Positions 45,922-55,695 of a stretch of DNA of 64,000 bases are shown in pieces. Numbering within the stretch: position 1 is the stretch's first letter; the number at the start of each line of letters is the position of its first letter. The translations under genes were made by a program, and so were the position numbers. The DNA comes from Rapana venosa (lineage: Eukaryota > Mollusca > Gastropoda > Neogastropoda > Muricidae), in contig CM054157.1 of NCBI GenBank assembly GCA_028751875.1, positions 2,944,408-3,008,407 on the forward strand, in the 5' to 3' direction. The notes beneath the pieces are model-generated. The model had not been told where the DNA came from. It ran no database searches and saw only the letters and a list, made by a program, of their open reading frames with translations.

Positions 45922-46062
45922 GGTCGCTTCGTTCACATGTGATATGGAGTGTAACTCGTGATAATGAAATAGAGTGGTCTCCCATGTTATTTACGTTTTA
46001 TCGAAAACGTTGTAGGCCATAATTTGTATGAGGGAAACTTAAAAGGCTTTAAGTCTTTAATT
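45922..46062. promoter_or_regulatory. Shared head-to-head promoter region of EXOSC6 and OGFOD2
   Basis: 141 bp separate the two start codons. No TATA box is evident in either direction. It contains a perfect 10-bp palindrome TCACATGTGA (45933-45942), an E-box-type site, and TTACGTTTTATCGAAAACGT with a TTTTATCGAAAA near-palindrome around 45990-46010. Promoter function is inferred from gene layout. Confidence 0.7.
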
Positions 46063-46191
46063 ATGGCAGCCACGAGCAACGTGCAAACTTGCATTTGTTC
46101 TTGTTTCTTTACCAACAATATTTTCATCAAAAAGTACAAGCTTCATGTGTCATATACTGACAAGTCTCAATTTATGGAGAGTTATGCTAGT
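46063..46191 (+). CDS. OGFOD2: OGFOD2 exon 1, residues 1-43
   Basis: MAATSNVQTC...KKYKLHVSYTDKSQF, ending at AGT before a GTACGT donor, phase 0. Confidence 0.9.
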
Positions 46192-48359
46192 GTACGTTGC
46201 TTCCTTTTATTTTGCATGTGACATGTGCAGTTTCCTTCAGCTTGTTCGGTTTATTTTAAGATTTAACTGAATTTATTGGTTTATTTGGTGCAGTTTCTGT
46301 CGCGTTTGGTGGTGTTGCTTTTAGTTTTGTTTATCGTTTTTCTATTACCCCCCTCCTCCCAGCACTCACGATCGCGCGTAAAAAACAAAACCAAAACAAA
46401 AAATAAGAAACCTTCCAACGGTTTGTAACTGGAAGTATAATTTTCTCTGCAAAGTGTTGTGATTATTCTTAACCTTAACTAACTAAACCTTGCCAAGACA
46501 AGATGAAAAAGAAAAATAATGATGAGATATTGCAGAAAATCATGTTTTAAACTTTTGATTTGTGGATTTAGATAGCTGTTTAACTGTTTTTGTGCTGTCT
46601 TTAATGTTTGGTCTAACTTTTTCCCCCTCAGATCCTTCGGAACAAAGGCTGTGTGACAGAGAAACAGTTTAATGACATCATCCATGAGGTATGTTAGCAC
46701 TAGCAGCAGGAAAAAATCCTGGGTTTTTTTTTTTTCATTTTATAGGTTTTTGTTTGGGGGTGTTGTTGGGTTGTTTTTTTAGCAGAGATGTCTCTGCATG
46801 CGAATATTCTCTGTACAGGGGGACGGGATAGCCTAGTGGTCAGAACATTGCGTTCGAAATCTGATGACCCGGGTTTAATTCCCGTTCAAGGGGATATTTT
46901 CCCCATGAGTTAACATCAGTGCAGACTCCACTCTCCCCAAAAGTCCTTCGTATGAGACTATAAACCGAGGCCCTGTGTGTGAATGCACGCAGAACATCTT
47001 GTGCACACGTTAAATCCTGTTCCGCTTTTCGTAAGAGTAGGCCATTGTGTGCCGGTGGGAACAGATAACACAATTTACAAAATTGCGTAGACGGGGACTG
47101 GATGTAAAAAAGCACATCAGTGCTTATTCCATTATCCTAGATATAAAAGAATAAAATAAAATAAAAATAAAATAAATATAGTTACAGCATATATATATAT
47201 ATATGTTGCTAAATCATAAAAAAAAGAAACTTAATAAAAGGCATTGTTGTGAAAAGTATCTCTCACTGACATGGTAGCTGTCGGCACAGTCAAAGGACGT
47301 CTGGCTGATGCTGCAGCCAAGCGGTTAAAACTGTTCAGCTTCAGTCCCCTGTGTCCATGAAGTTGTCGGTTCATATCTCGGTCATGGCATCTGGTGAATT
47401 AAGGGTGGGGATTTTTATGGCATTACAGGTCAACTTAAAGCGCAGACCTGCAAGTGCCTTAAGTTACCCCCCCCCCCTCCCCCCCCTTAGATATAATACA
47501 CATGCAGAAGATCAAATATGCCTGTTAAAGATCCTGTAATTCATGTTAGCATTTGGTGGGTTACGGAAACACAAACGTACCCAGCATGCACCCTGTACAA
47601 GAAAATGAGCTGCTTTGTAGTTGGGATGTGTCTTTTTTTTCTTTTTTTTTCTCTTTTATTCTTTTATATCGAGGATAATGGAATAAGCACTTGTGTGCTT
47701 TTTTACATCCAGTCCCCCCGTGTGTATGGGGTTTTGTCAATTTTGTCATCTGTGCCCACCAGCACACAATGCCAATGGCCTGTGTCGGCTGAGTGTGTGC
47801 TTTTGCATGTTACCTGTCTTTTTCATAGAGATAATACTGCTTCTTACTTTCTACATGTTTGTCCGCATAATTAGTCAATTTTTCTAATTCATCATTTTCT
47901 TATCATTTGTCCAACAGAGAGGAAAGGAATGTACTTGAAACTATTTTATGACAAGTGGATATAAAAAATTGTCTTCTCAGTTGAGTGTCACATTTGTTCT
48001 GATATTATTTCTCACAAATTATGCAATGGCATTTCAAGCTGTGCCTGTCTAAATGTTTACTTGCACTTTTGTGACTGCCCACAAGAGCCAGTTGGGTTTG
48101 TCTCTCTTTTTGTGTGTTTTTTTTTCCCTGAATTTTCCTCCTTTTTTTGCTGGTTTAGTTAAAGATTTCCTTGTTTTTATTTTGATGAGCAAAATCCCAT
48201 GCCTGTAACTGTGTATGAGTTAAGTGCCCCTTACTTTTGTCAATATATTCAGTTTTATTTTCGTAAGTAGCTTCATTCTCTCTCTGAGATGGAGAAGGCT
48301 CATCGATGTCAAACCTCCCTTGGGAGAAACATGACAAAAAAGGAAGAAGAAGAAGAAGC

Positions 48360-48434
<75 letters not shown>

Positions 48435-49513
48435 CCTTCACTCACCCCCACCCACCCCCCATATCACCCTGCAAACCCTTATGGTTTTTCTGTTACCTCT
48501 GAAACTATATTTTGCTGTTGTTTGTTTGCTTACTAGATTGAAACAGAAGTGTCCAGGAGGAGACAACTTGGAGCAGCATCACTTCAGAGGAGAAAGGATA
48601 TTTTGAAGAATTACGTCCCTTTACATAGCAGTGTCTATCATTTGCAGGTATGTATTTGATATTAAAATTTTAAGCACATTGTAAAATTGGCAGCTTGTAT
48701 GAGAATGAGGTATAGAGCTTTACATCATGGCATAATGTGTGTGTATATGTGGTGGGGGGGGGGGGGGGGGTGGGGAGGAAGGGGGATGTCCCTTCTTTAA
48801 AACCAGAGTTAAAAAGCTTACTAATTTTCGGTAGTGGTTTTTTTGTTGTTTGCTCAATAAACCCAATAATCAAGTTTACTCCTTTTTTTATATTTTTATA
48901 TGGTATCCATTTCTTTGCTTGAATGCCTTTTCATGCTTGCATATTAATATTTGAAGTTCTCTTTTGAAAAAGAAAAATAGCATCAAAGACTAACAAAACA
49001 AAACAAAAACCCCCCACCAAAAACAAAACAAAACCCCAGTGTTTTCAGTAGAAAAGATTTCAGTACAAAAGAATCAGTTTTGTATATATATATATATGTG
49101 CAATGCCATACTAATTATACAGGAAAGATATATGAGTTCTCAGGTATGTTTGTTTCTTTTTTTTTCTTTTTTTTTGTTATCAAGGAGAGTGATCTGGATC
49201 CCCAGTTTGTCTCCCTCGTGTCAGCAGCAAAGAAAAATGAGAGCATGGACACTTTGTTGGAGTACATGGAGTGTTTGGGTTTGTCCATCTGCCAGTCTGT
49301 CTGACAGTCTGTCTGCCTGTCTGTCTGTCTGTCTGTCTGTCTGTCTGCCTGCCTGCCTGTCTGTCTGCCTGTCTGTCTGTCTCAGTGTCTGTCTGCCTGT
49401 CTGTCTGCCTGACACACTCTCTCTCTCTCTCTCTCTCTTCTCCTTCTTTATATTGTGGAAGGATTTTTTGTTATTTTTGATTTGGTTTTTTTTGCTTTTA
49501 GGGTTGGGTTTTT

Positions 49514-49564
<51 letters not shown>

Positions 49565-49887
49565 ATTGTTTTTGTTGGTTTTTTTGTTGTTGGTTATTTT
49601 TTTTACTGTGTGAGTGTACGGATGTAGGTTTATTTTAGTATATGATGTATTCCTAAGGGCAGGGACTGGATATAAAAAAGCACATCTAACTTTGAAATAA
49701 AAGAATTTGAAATAGACTTGATTCGATCTCTCTCTCCCTCCTTCCCTCCTACGTTTTTTTAAAAAATGTTTGTTTGTTTACAAGGAAAGGTTGTAAGACT
49801 TTACCTTTTGTAAGACTAGGAATGGTCTAAAATCTGTATCCTTGCATTTCTAAGATCAGTCATTCATTCATTTCTTCATTAACAATG

Positions 49888-49944
<57 letters not shown>

Positions 49945-52576
49945 TTTGTGCGCACACACACACACACGTGCATGCACATACATGCGTACATGCTTGCTGG
50001 TCACACACACATGCATGCACACATACACACACACTCATTCTAATATCACTGAGTGTGAACAGACGTAAAATCGAAGACAACAACAACAATCACACTCACA
50101 CACTGTAATCTGATCCGTGAAAAATGTCATTTCTTTGTTCACTTGTTATCACTCCTTTTGTTAAGTATAGTTGAGAAACGCTTTTTACTTCCAGTATTCA
50201 TTGTACAGTTCAGTAGCTCAGTAATGCAACATTTCTTTTTATCATTCAGCGCTTACAAATAATTTGTTTTCTTCTTTCGTTCCTCAGCTAGAGATCCAAG
50301 ACTCACCAATGGTGAGATTTTGCGTATGCGACCATTTTTGCCCACCAATGAAGGTCACATTCCGACTTAAGAGATGTATGCTGGATATGTTTGTGTCCCT
50401 GTAACCTACCTAAATGCTAAAATGAATTACGGGATCTTTAACGTGCATGTTTGATATTCTGCATGTGTATATATATACATGAAGGGAATTAAAGCACTGG
50501 CAGGTCTCTGGCAGAGTTCACCTGGGAAATCGTAAAAATCCCTACCCTGAATTCAGCAGACACTGCCAAGATTCAAACCCACGACTTCATGGACCCATAG
50601 GATTGAAGTCGAACGGTTTTAACCACTCGGCTGTAGTGTCTGTCTTTTGAAATTCATTCGCCTGTATGCTACCAATGTTTTAATAATAACAATAATAATA
50701 ATAATAATGTATGGAATTTATATGGCGCTGAATCTTGTAAAGCAACAAATCAAAGTACTCAGATTTTTTTATATATCGAGGATAATGGAATAAGCACTCA
50801 TGTGCTTTTTTACATCCAGTCCCCGTGTGTATACAGTTTTGTCAATTTTGTCATCTGTTCCCACCGGCACACAATGGCCTACTCTTTCGAAAAGCGGAAC
50901 AGGATTTAACATGTGCGCAAGATGTTCTGCATGCGTTCGCACACGGGGCCTCGGTTTATAGTCTCATCCGAAGGACTTTGACATTCAGTTCGATTTTTTG
51001 GGTCAAACTGGGAAGAAAGGGCGAGGCTGGGAATCGAACCCAGAACCTCATGGTTTACTTGTTGGCAGGCAAACGTCTTAACCATCCTGCCACCTTCCTT
51101 CTCTTAGACGTGTGTTGACTGGGCGCACAGGGCAGGAGATCTACATCTTCCCAGTGTTCACCGCACAGTACTGCAAACGGCTGATGGAAGAACTGGACCA
51201 CATAGAGCTCAGCGATTGTGCCAAAGGCCGGCCTAACACCATGAATCAGTATGGGGTCAGTGAGAACACAGAGAGAAACAGACAGACAGAGACAGAGAGA
51301 GAGACAGACAGAGACCGAGAGAGAGATGATAGTGATGGTCATCTTTATTTCCTGTGGTATCAGAGTAGTAAATTACATTTGTTTTTCTTTCATTTGGCTT
51401 ATACAGAAATATCATAAAGATTGAAGAGTTTTCTTCTTGCCTCGGCGAGAGCTCCAAGGTGAGATTTTTGCGAGGTTCACCAATGGTGAGAATTTGGATG
51501 TGCGACCATTATCCCACCTTGAAGATAACTGCATTCCAACTTCAGGGATGATGTCTAAACATGGCAACAGTGTGCATGTGGTTTTTTTAAAACTTCCATC
51601 ATCTGTTCCTACTGGCACACAATGGCCTAGTCTTCCAAAGGGCAAAAAGGGTTTTAACATGTGCATTTGCACCCAGGACCTCTGTTTATAGTCTCATCTG
51701 AACAACTTTCGAGGGAAAGGAGTCAGTCATTACTGATGTTGACTCCCCTTGAATGGGTGCCTCAGTGGTGGCTCAAACTCGGGCTTGATTCTGGGCCCAT
51801 CAGATCACAAGCTCAATGCTTTAACCACTTAGCTATCCACCCCTCCCCCTCCCCCCCCCCCCCTTCCCCCCCCACCCCAATTCTGCTAGGTTTAACTTGC
51901 CCAAGACACACAGCTGAAAAGTTCCGTGCAGTTCCCCGACGACTCTTTTAAGCAGTTGAAAGGAGACATGAAATCAGATAAGTCAAGACATCAATCATGC
52001 CACAGTCTGGTTTCCCCACAGGTGCTGCTGAACGAGTTCAACTTCAACCCGGGCCTCCTGAACCCCTTACGGCTGGACTACCTCCAGCCCCTCACCGCCA
52101 TCCTGTACCCGACATGGGGAGGCCACTCCCTGGACTCCCACAAGGCCTTCACCGTCCTCTACCAGCCCGACCATGACCGCGACCTCAGCTGCCATTTTGA
52201 CAACGCCGAGGTCACTCTGAACGTGGCCGTGGGCTCGGACCACTTCACGGGCGGGGACCTCTTTTTCCTGAACTGGGGGGTTGGCAGCGGCGGTGAGGTG
52301 GACTCCAAGGCCCGTCCTCCACGGGGGAAGGTGAAGAAGCACCAGCATCGCCTGGGCTGGGGCGTGCTGCATCGCGGGCGTCACCAGCACGGGGCAGAGG
52401 CCGTGACCAGCGGGCGGCGCTGTAATCTGATCCTGTGGATGAGGTCGTCCCGCGTGCGCAACGCCTGCTGTCCCATGTGTGGGGAGGTTCCGCACCTGAT
52501 GGAAGTGTCTGGTTTGGACGATGGCTTCACACGGCCCCAGTCCCGACTTGTTCACCACGTCTGCAGTACGGCGTGA
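46063..52576 (+). CDS. OGFOD2: OGFOD2, 2-oxoglutarate/Fe(II) oxygenase-domain protein, six exons
   Basis: Exons 46063-46191, 46632-46688, 48537-48647, 49185-49270, 51108-51255 and 52022-52576 splice in frame to 361 residues (human 350). The N-terminus (MAATSNVQTCICSCFFTNNI) has the Cys-rich start of the family. KGRPNTMNQYG and TAILYP precede the double-stranded beta-helix. Iron ligands are H235 and D237 (CHFDNAE) and H300 (HQHGAE), and R310 is the likely 2-oxoglutarate-binding arginine (GRRCNLILW). All are present, so the enzyme looks active. NACCPMCGEVP near the C-terminus is also conserved. The substrate of this family is unknown to me. An in-frame ATG at 46024 would add 13 residues; homology favours 46063. 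Confidence 0.95.
46632..46688 (+). CDS. OGFOD2: OGFOD2 exon 2, residues 44-62
   Basis: CCCCTCAG acceptor, ILRNKGCVTEKQFNDIIHE, GTATGT donor. Matches human ILRSRGCVSAKDFQQLLAE. Confidence 0.95.
46818..47170 (+). mobile_element. SINE-1, full length, head A and tail T1, in OGFOD2 intron 2
   Basis: GGGGACGGGATAGCCTAGTGG head, CCCGGGTTTAATTCCC B box, body, T1 and (AAATA)n. Sense orientation. Confidence 0.95.
47312..47605 (+). mobile_element. SINE-F copy
   Basis: GCAGCCAAGCGGTTAAAACT head, TGTCGGTTCATATCTCGG B-box region, TTAAAGATCCTGTAATTCAT and the AGCATGCACCCTGTACAAG end. Shared with 50375 and 56400. Confidence 0.8.
47650..47785 (-). mobile_element. SINE-1, tail T1 and start of body
   Basis: TTTATATCGAGGATAATGGA to CACACAATGCCAATGGCC, where it stops. 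Confidence 0.9.
48289..48357 (+). repeat. rep-C 3' end
   Basis: ATGGAGAAGGCTCATCGATG, TCAAACCTCCCTTGGGAGAA and ACATGACAAAAAAGGAAG plus (GAA)n. Shows the (GAA)n end in sense. Confidence 0.85.
48361..48432. repeat. (TC)n microsatellite
   Basis: About 35 TC units with one break. Confidence 0.95.
48537..48647 (+). CDS. OGFOD2: OGFOD2 exon 3, residues 63-99
   Basis: TTACTAG acceptor, IETEVSRRRQLGAASLQRRK then DILKNYVPLH, GTATGT donor. Matches human LEQEVERRQRLGQESAARK. Confidence 0.95.
49185..49270 (+). CDS. OGFOD2: OGFOD2 exon 4, residues 100-128
   Basis: ATCAAG acceptor, ESDLDPQFVSLVSAAKKNES then MDTLLEYM plus two bases. The donor GTGTTT is weak but is the only one that keeps frame with exon 5 and gives LLEYMERVL, matching human LLQRLETV. 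A (TCTG)n array starts 30 bp into the intron. Confidence 0.85.
49290..49440. repeat. (TCTG)n and (TC)n microsatellite
   Basis: About 110 bp of TCTG/CCTG units, then TC, close to the exon 4 donor. Confidence 0.95.
49530..49563. repeat. Poly-G run, about 34 bp
   Basis: Uninterrupted G after a T-rich stretch. Confidence 0.9.
49660..49706 (+). mobile_element. SINE-1 tail T1 scrap
   Basis: GGGACTGGATATAAAAAAGC then AAATAAAAGAAT. Confidence 0.75.
49889..49950. repeat. (TC)n microsatellite
   Basis: About 26 TC units, followed by CACACA sequence to 50036. Confidence 0.95.
50038..50092 (+). mobile_element. LINE-H 3'-tail fragment
   Basis: CTAATATCACTGAGTGTGAA, AGACGTAAAATCGAAGA and (CAA)n, as at 37340-37380. 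Confidence 0.8.
50283..50372 (-). mobile_element. T2 tail fragment
   Basis: GTTCCTCAGCTAGAGATCCA, CACCAATGGTGAGATTTTGC and CACATTCCGACTTAAG; on the minus strand this is the T2 order. Confidence 0.8.
50375..50640 (-). mobile_element. SINE-F copy, most complete
   Basis: On the minus strand: CTACAGCCGAGTGGTTAAAA (A box), GTCGTGGGTTTGAATCTTGG (B box), TTAAAGATCCCGTAATTCAT and AACATATCCAGCATACATC. Confidence 0.85.
50690..50762 (-). mobile_element. T3-type element abutting SINE-1
   Basis: (AAT)n, GGAATTTATATGGCGCTGAA and AATCAAAGTACTCAGA, immediately 3' of the next SINE-1 on the minus strand. Confidence 0.85.
50765..51101 (-). mobile_element. SINE-1 with head B and tail T1, ending at the OGFOD2 exon 5 acceptor
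   Basis: Clean T1 and body. On the minus strand it opens AAGGAAGGTGGCAGGATGGT and carries the B box GGTTCTGGGTTCGATTCCC. Its 5' end lies six bases from the AG of the acceptor, so its reverse complement (CCACCTTCCTT) forms most of the polypyrimidine tract. Confidence 0.95.
51108..51255 (+). CDS. OGFOD2: OGFOD2 exon 5, residues 129-177
   Basis: CTCTTAG acceptor, RVLTGRTGQEIYIFPVF, YCKRLMEELDHIELSDC and KGRPNTMNQYG, GTCAGT donor. Matches human VPVFTAPFCQALLEELEHFE and KGRPNTMNNYG. Confidence 0.97.
51430..51842 (-). mobile_element. SINE-1, head A, body, tail T2, diverged
   Basis: On the minus strand: GGGTGGATAGCTAAGTGGTT head, body, TGTTGCCATGTTTAGACATC and the T2 end near GGAGCTCTCGCCGAGG. It gives the order head-body-T2 in a single copy. 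Followed by C runs to 51882. Confidence 0.85.
52022..52576 (+). CDS. OGFOD2: OGFOD2 exon 6 (catalytic, terminal), residues 178-361
   Basis: CCCCACAG acceptor. Carries SLDSHKAFTVLYQP, CHFDNAEVTLNVAVG, FTGGDLFFLNWG, GWGVLHRGRHQHGAE and RCNLILWMRSSRVRNACCPM; TGA at 52574-52576. GC-rich compared with the introns. A Gly/Lys-rich loop (residues 263-287) differs in sequence from the human loop. Confidence 0.98.
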   Translation: MLLNEFNFNPGLLNPLRLDYLQPLTAILYPTWGGHSLDSHKAFTVLYQPDHDRDLSCHFDNAEVTLNVAVGSDHFTGGDLFFLNWGVGSGGEVDSKARPPRGKVKKHQHRLGWGVLHRGRHQHGAEAVTSGRRCNLILWMRSSRVRNACCPMCGEVPHLMEVSGLDDGFTRPQSRLVHHVCSTA

Positions 52577-52741
52577 CCGCAAGGGATTTGTTAGTTGGTG
52601 ACCGGGCGCTTGACCGGACGTGCCTGGATTGGGCGATGGCTTGGCGTGGCCGCAGTCGCGCGCTGTCGTTGTTGTTGTTAACGTCTGTAGTATGGTATGA
52701 TCGAAGAAATCGTTATTTTGTGACTTGTGAATGGGAATATT

Positions 52742-52845
52742 TGCTTCTTCTTCTTCTTCTTCTTCTTTCATCTGCCGCTGGTGCCTTTCGGCGTCGCGGG
52801 GAGACACAGACGTCTGTCTGCCGCAAGGCGGGAGGCTTGATGTAG
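52742..52845 (-). mobile_element. LINE-R2 3' end with (GAA)n tail, in the OGFOD2 3' region
   Basis: On the minus strand: SRLAADRRLCLPATPKGTSG then (GAA)n. Matches the R2 C-terminus at 17150-17240 and 59722-59848. Confidence 0.8.
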
Positions 52846-52905
52846 TGACAGGGAATATTTGCGAAGCTATGAAAAGAAATATGTTTTAATTGATGGGAAA
52901 AGTAG

Positions 52906-53151
52906 GTGTTCAGCTGTTGTGGGAAAAAGTCGCAGGACTGGGGAACCGGTGAGCTTATCTTTGTAACATTTGGAAGCCGGTCAGAGGCTCAAATGTATGA
53001 CTTGAAGGAAACAAGTCTTGGGTTGTGTGATGAAGCAGAATATGTTTACGATGCATATAGAACCAAAAAAGATTGTTGCTTGGATTATGATCAGGATTCA
53101 AAAAGTATGTTGATTGCATTTTCAGCTTCACGTGAGAAGTTGCAGAATTAA
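52906..53151 (+). other. 81-codon open frame of unknown meaning
   Basis: Begins MFSCCGKKSQDWGTGELIF and contains EAEYVYDAYRTKKDCCLDYD. Composition is protein-like and not repetitive, and it lies 330 bp after the OGFOD2 stop. I recognise no family; it may just be 3' UTR. Confidence 0.2.
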
Positions 53152-53317
53152 AATGAGGAGATTGGGGGGTGGGGGTGGGGGGAGCGCTGTGCTTAGAGCA
53201 TTGTATTCATGATCTATTTTTGGGGTTGTGCATGAAACTAAATGATCTGTATATTAGAGCATTGCATTCATCTATTTTGGGTTGTTTTTTTCAGAAATGA
53301 ACCTAAATGGTCTGTAT
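53152..53317. other. Short intergenic stretch
   Basis: Contains an ATTAAA at about 53146 that could serve as an OGFOD2 polyadenylation signal, and a roughly 65-bp imperfect duplication (AGAGCATTGTATTCATGATC / AGAGCATTGCATTCAT). Confidence 0.35.
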
Positions 53318-53430
53318 ATATAACAAACTTGGTTATGGCTGTGGGGGGAAGATTGAAATGAGCGGTGTGGGAACAGCAGGACACAGATGTCACAGAAGAT
53401 GAGGCAGCAAAACAAAATATAGCAAAAAAA
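53318..53430 (+). mobile_element. 3' end related to the 874-bp insertion family
   Basis: TGGCTGTGGGGGGAAGATTG, GAGCGGTGTGGGAACAGCAG and TCACAGAAGATGAGGCAGCA with an A-rich tail, matching 18170-18262. Confidence 0.85.
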
Positions 53431-53454
53431 CCACAAAAAAACCTAATCTGCATG

Positions 53455-53580
53455 CATGGTGTGTGTGTGTATGAGAGAAATTTTGTGTGTGTGCGTGCGT
53501 GTACTCATTTGCGCGCTTACATGCATGGTGTGTGTGTGTGTGTGTGTGCACACACATGCGCTCATGCTTGCATGTATATA
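53455..53580. repeat. TG-rich microsatellite
   Basis: Two GCATGCATGGTGTGTGTGTG blocks and TG/CA runs. Confidence 0.9.
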
Positions 53581-53663
53581 TGCATGAGTATCTATATGCG
53601 GATTTAAACAAAATTTAGGGTGTTGGAAACGGTGGCCTGCGTCTGTGATATTGATGTGGGCTT

Positions 53664-53732
53664 TTTTACATTTTATTCTTTTATATCGAGGATAATGGAA
53701 TAAGCACTCAGATGCTTTTTTACATCCAGCTT
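53664..53732 (-). mobile_element. SINE-1 tail T1 scrap
   Basis: TTTATATCGAGGATAATGGA and AAGCACTCAGATGCTTTT. Beyond it, 53733-54120 is T/G-rich intergenic sequence with (TA)n and nothing named. Confidence 0.85.
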
Positions 53733-54149
53733 TTTTATGTTTACTTGTTGAATTTTTTGGGCAATGCTTGTTTGTGGCCCTCATGGGTTTCTTGTGTTAT
53801 TTTGGATATTGGAGGGTTATTATTTGTTTGTGTGTGCCTGCATCTGTGTAACTGAATTTTAATATTTTCTGTGATAAATGTTTCTGCATATTGCTTTATA
53901 TATATATGGCTTGAATTCCTCTGTTTATTGAGATGATAAAGTGCTGGTATTGGTATTGATATAGGTATTATCTTGTAAAGTGTGTGTGCTGATGTTTGCA
54001 TACTGTGTTGTGGTATTTTTTGTGATATTTACTTTTTTTATGTATACGTGGTAAACCACATGATTTTCTCTGCTTGTGAGATGATAAAGTGTTTGAGTTG
54101 AATTGAATTGAACTGAATTGATCTGACCGCCAGGGATCAATCCACCAAG

Positions 54150-54335
54150 GAGGCGCCTGTTGTAGGGAATTTGACTTTTAGCATCAGTACTGACTCCACT
54201 CCCCTAAAAGTCCTTCGGATAAGCCTATTAATGAAGGCCTCATGTGTGAACACACGCAGAGCATCTTGTGCACACATTAGAAACCTGTTCCACCTTTTGG
54301 AAGAGTGCTTGGTAGGAAGAAATGACATTTCTTTT
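54150..54335 (+). mobile_element. SINE-1 linker and body
   Basis: ATCAGTACTGACTCCACTCC, GTCCTTCGGATAAGCC and CGCAGAGCATCTTGTGCAC; truncated at both ends. Confidence 0.8.
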
Positions 54336-54339
54336 AAAA

Positions 54340-54520
54340 CAAATTTTGGCTTCAGTACAGTTCACCCATGGGTACCTGCCTATTCAGGGTCAGGGAAGTT
54401 GAAGCTGCGAGGGAGAGGAGATGGGAACCACCCTCAATATGCTGGACCTTAGAGAAGTGAGGTTTCTGATGCCTTGCTCTCCTACAACCTTATAGATTAT
54501 GGGATACCTTTACCTTAGTA
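54340..54520 (+). mobile_element. SINE-5S 3' half
   Basis: TTTTGGCTTCAGTACAGTTC, GCGAGGGAGAGGAGATGGG and GATTATGGGATACCTTTACC, then (TAG)n. The 5S-like part is missing. Confidence 0.85.
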
Positions 54521-54524
54521 GTAG

Positions 54525-55364
54525 TAGTAGTATAGTAGTTTTAGTGTGAATATTAACATCAAAAGAGAATGGAGAATGTTTTGATTCTCCACAGAGGTTG
54601 AGAGATAGTTTTAGTGTTAGCATAAGAAATGATTTAAATAACAGGTTGGGTTGTTTTGTTTCAGTTATTGAGATGTGATTTAAGATATAATGTGACAGTT
54701 TTGCATGCATACATGCATACCTGTATGATTTTGTGTGTGCATGCATGTGTCAGGATTCGTGCATGCATAATTGAGTATGTGTGTGTGTGTACGCAGCGTG
54801 TGTGTGTGTGTGTTTGAACAAGTGGTGATAGATGAGTGCTGGACTGAAAGAATATATGTGGAAATATGTACACAGATTGAAAAGCTTTCTTTTTTCTTTT
54901 TGAGATCAAGATTAAAGAGCTATGTGGGAATGTTAAATGACAGTGTGTACATGTGTGTGTCTTAGCATTGTGTCATGCAGTCGAGAGACATTGTGTAAGT
55001 GGACAGTGAAGGCTCTATCTTGTGTGTGTGTGTGTGTGTGTGTGTGACAGTGTGTGTGTGTGTGTGTGGCAATGTGTGTGTGTGTGTGTGTATGAGAGAG
55101 GCACGCAGACAGACAATAAAATTGTTATCTAAATTGATGTTTGGCTGGTACATTTACCACGATATTAGACTGTAGCAATCACAACTCGTATATTGCTCTG
55201 TAGGCCAAATAAAAGCAAAACTCCTAGAATTAGTTACCTTCTTAACAGTGCCTTCATTCCCCATTGTGTATGCCCAGTTACCTAGTGTCTGCAGTGCTTT
55301 CTGGAGTTATTTCAGTGATTGTCATCCCCTCCATCTCTTATTTTCTTGTCTGCCTGGCAAATTG
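54525..55364. other. Intergenic, TG microsatellites
   Basis: TG runs at 54776-54815 and 55020-55093. The rest is AT-rich with no recognised element. Confidence 0.7.
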
Positions 55365-55490
55365 GTCTTTCTTCTTCGACGAACACTCGAGACAGCTACT
55401 ACTGTCTGTCATATGAGCAAAAATGTGTTGCGCTGCTGTTAAGCCCCTGACAAGTCAGGCCCAGCACTCAAACTTTGGCATGAAGATGGT
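55365..55490 (-). repeat. rep-D copy
   Basis: CTTCTTCGACGAACACTCGA, CATATGAGCAAAAATGTG and CCTGACAAGTCAGGCCCAGC. On the minus strand it ends GAAGAAG. Confidence 0.85.
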
Positions 55491-55555
55491 CTTTGAAAGA
55501 CGGGCTGGTCAGACCTTGTGACATGGCCTTACCATTTCAGTTTTCTCTCTTTGTT

Positions 55556-55695
55556 GATTGTTTTAATGAGACCTTCATACTGGTTTGTGATGTTGGCTGA
55601 TGATGAAATGCACTTCCTCACTAATGATTGTTTTAACGAGACCTTCATACTGGTTTGTGATGTTCGCCGTTGATGAAATGCACTTCCTCACTAAT
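55556..55695. repeat. Tandem duplication, 2 x 70 bp
   Basis: GATTGTTTTAATGAGACC ... CACTTCCTCACTAAT occurs twice end to end with a few substitutions. Confidence 0.95.

Noticed and set aside
46024..46062. Upstream in-frame ATG extending OGFOD2 by 13 residues
   Set aside because: The extension (MYEGNLKGFKSLI) has no counterpart in the family, whose members start at the position of 46063; not strictly excluded.
46818..46890. tRNA-like sequences with A and B boxes at SINE heads (here and at about 15 other places)
   Set aside because: They are dispersed SINE 5' ends, diverged in the stems and joined to SINE bodies; no functional tRNA gene is evident.
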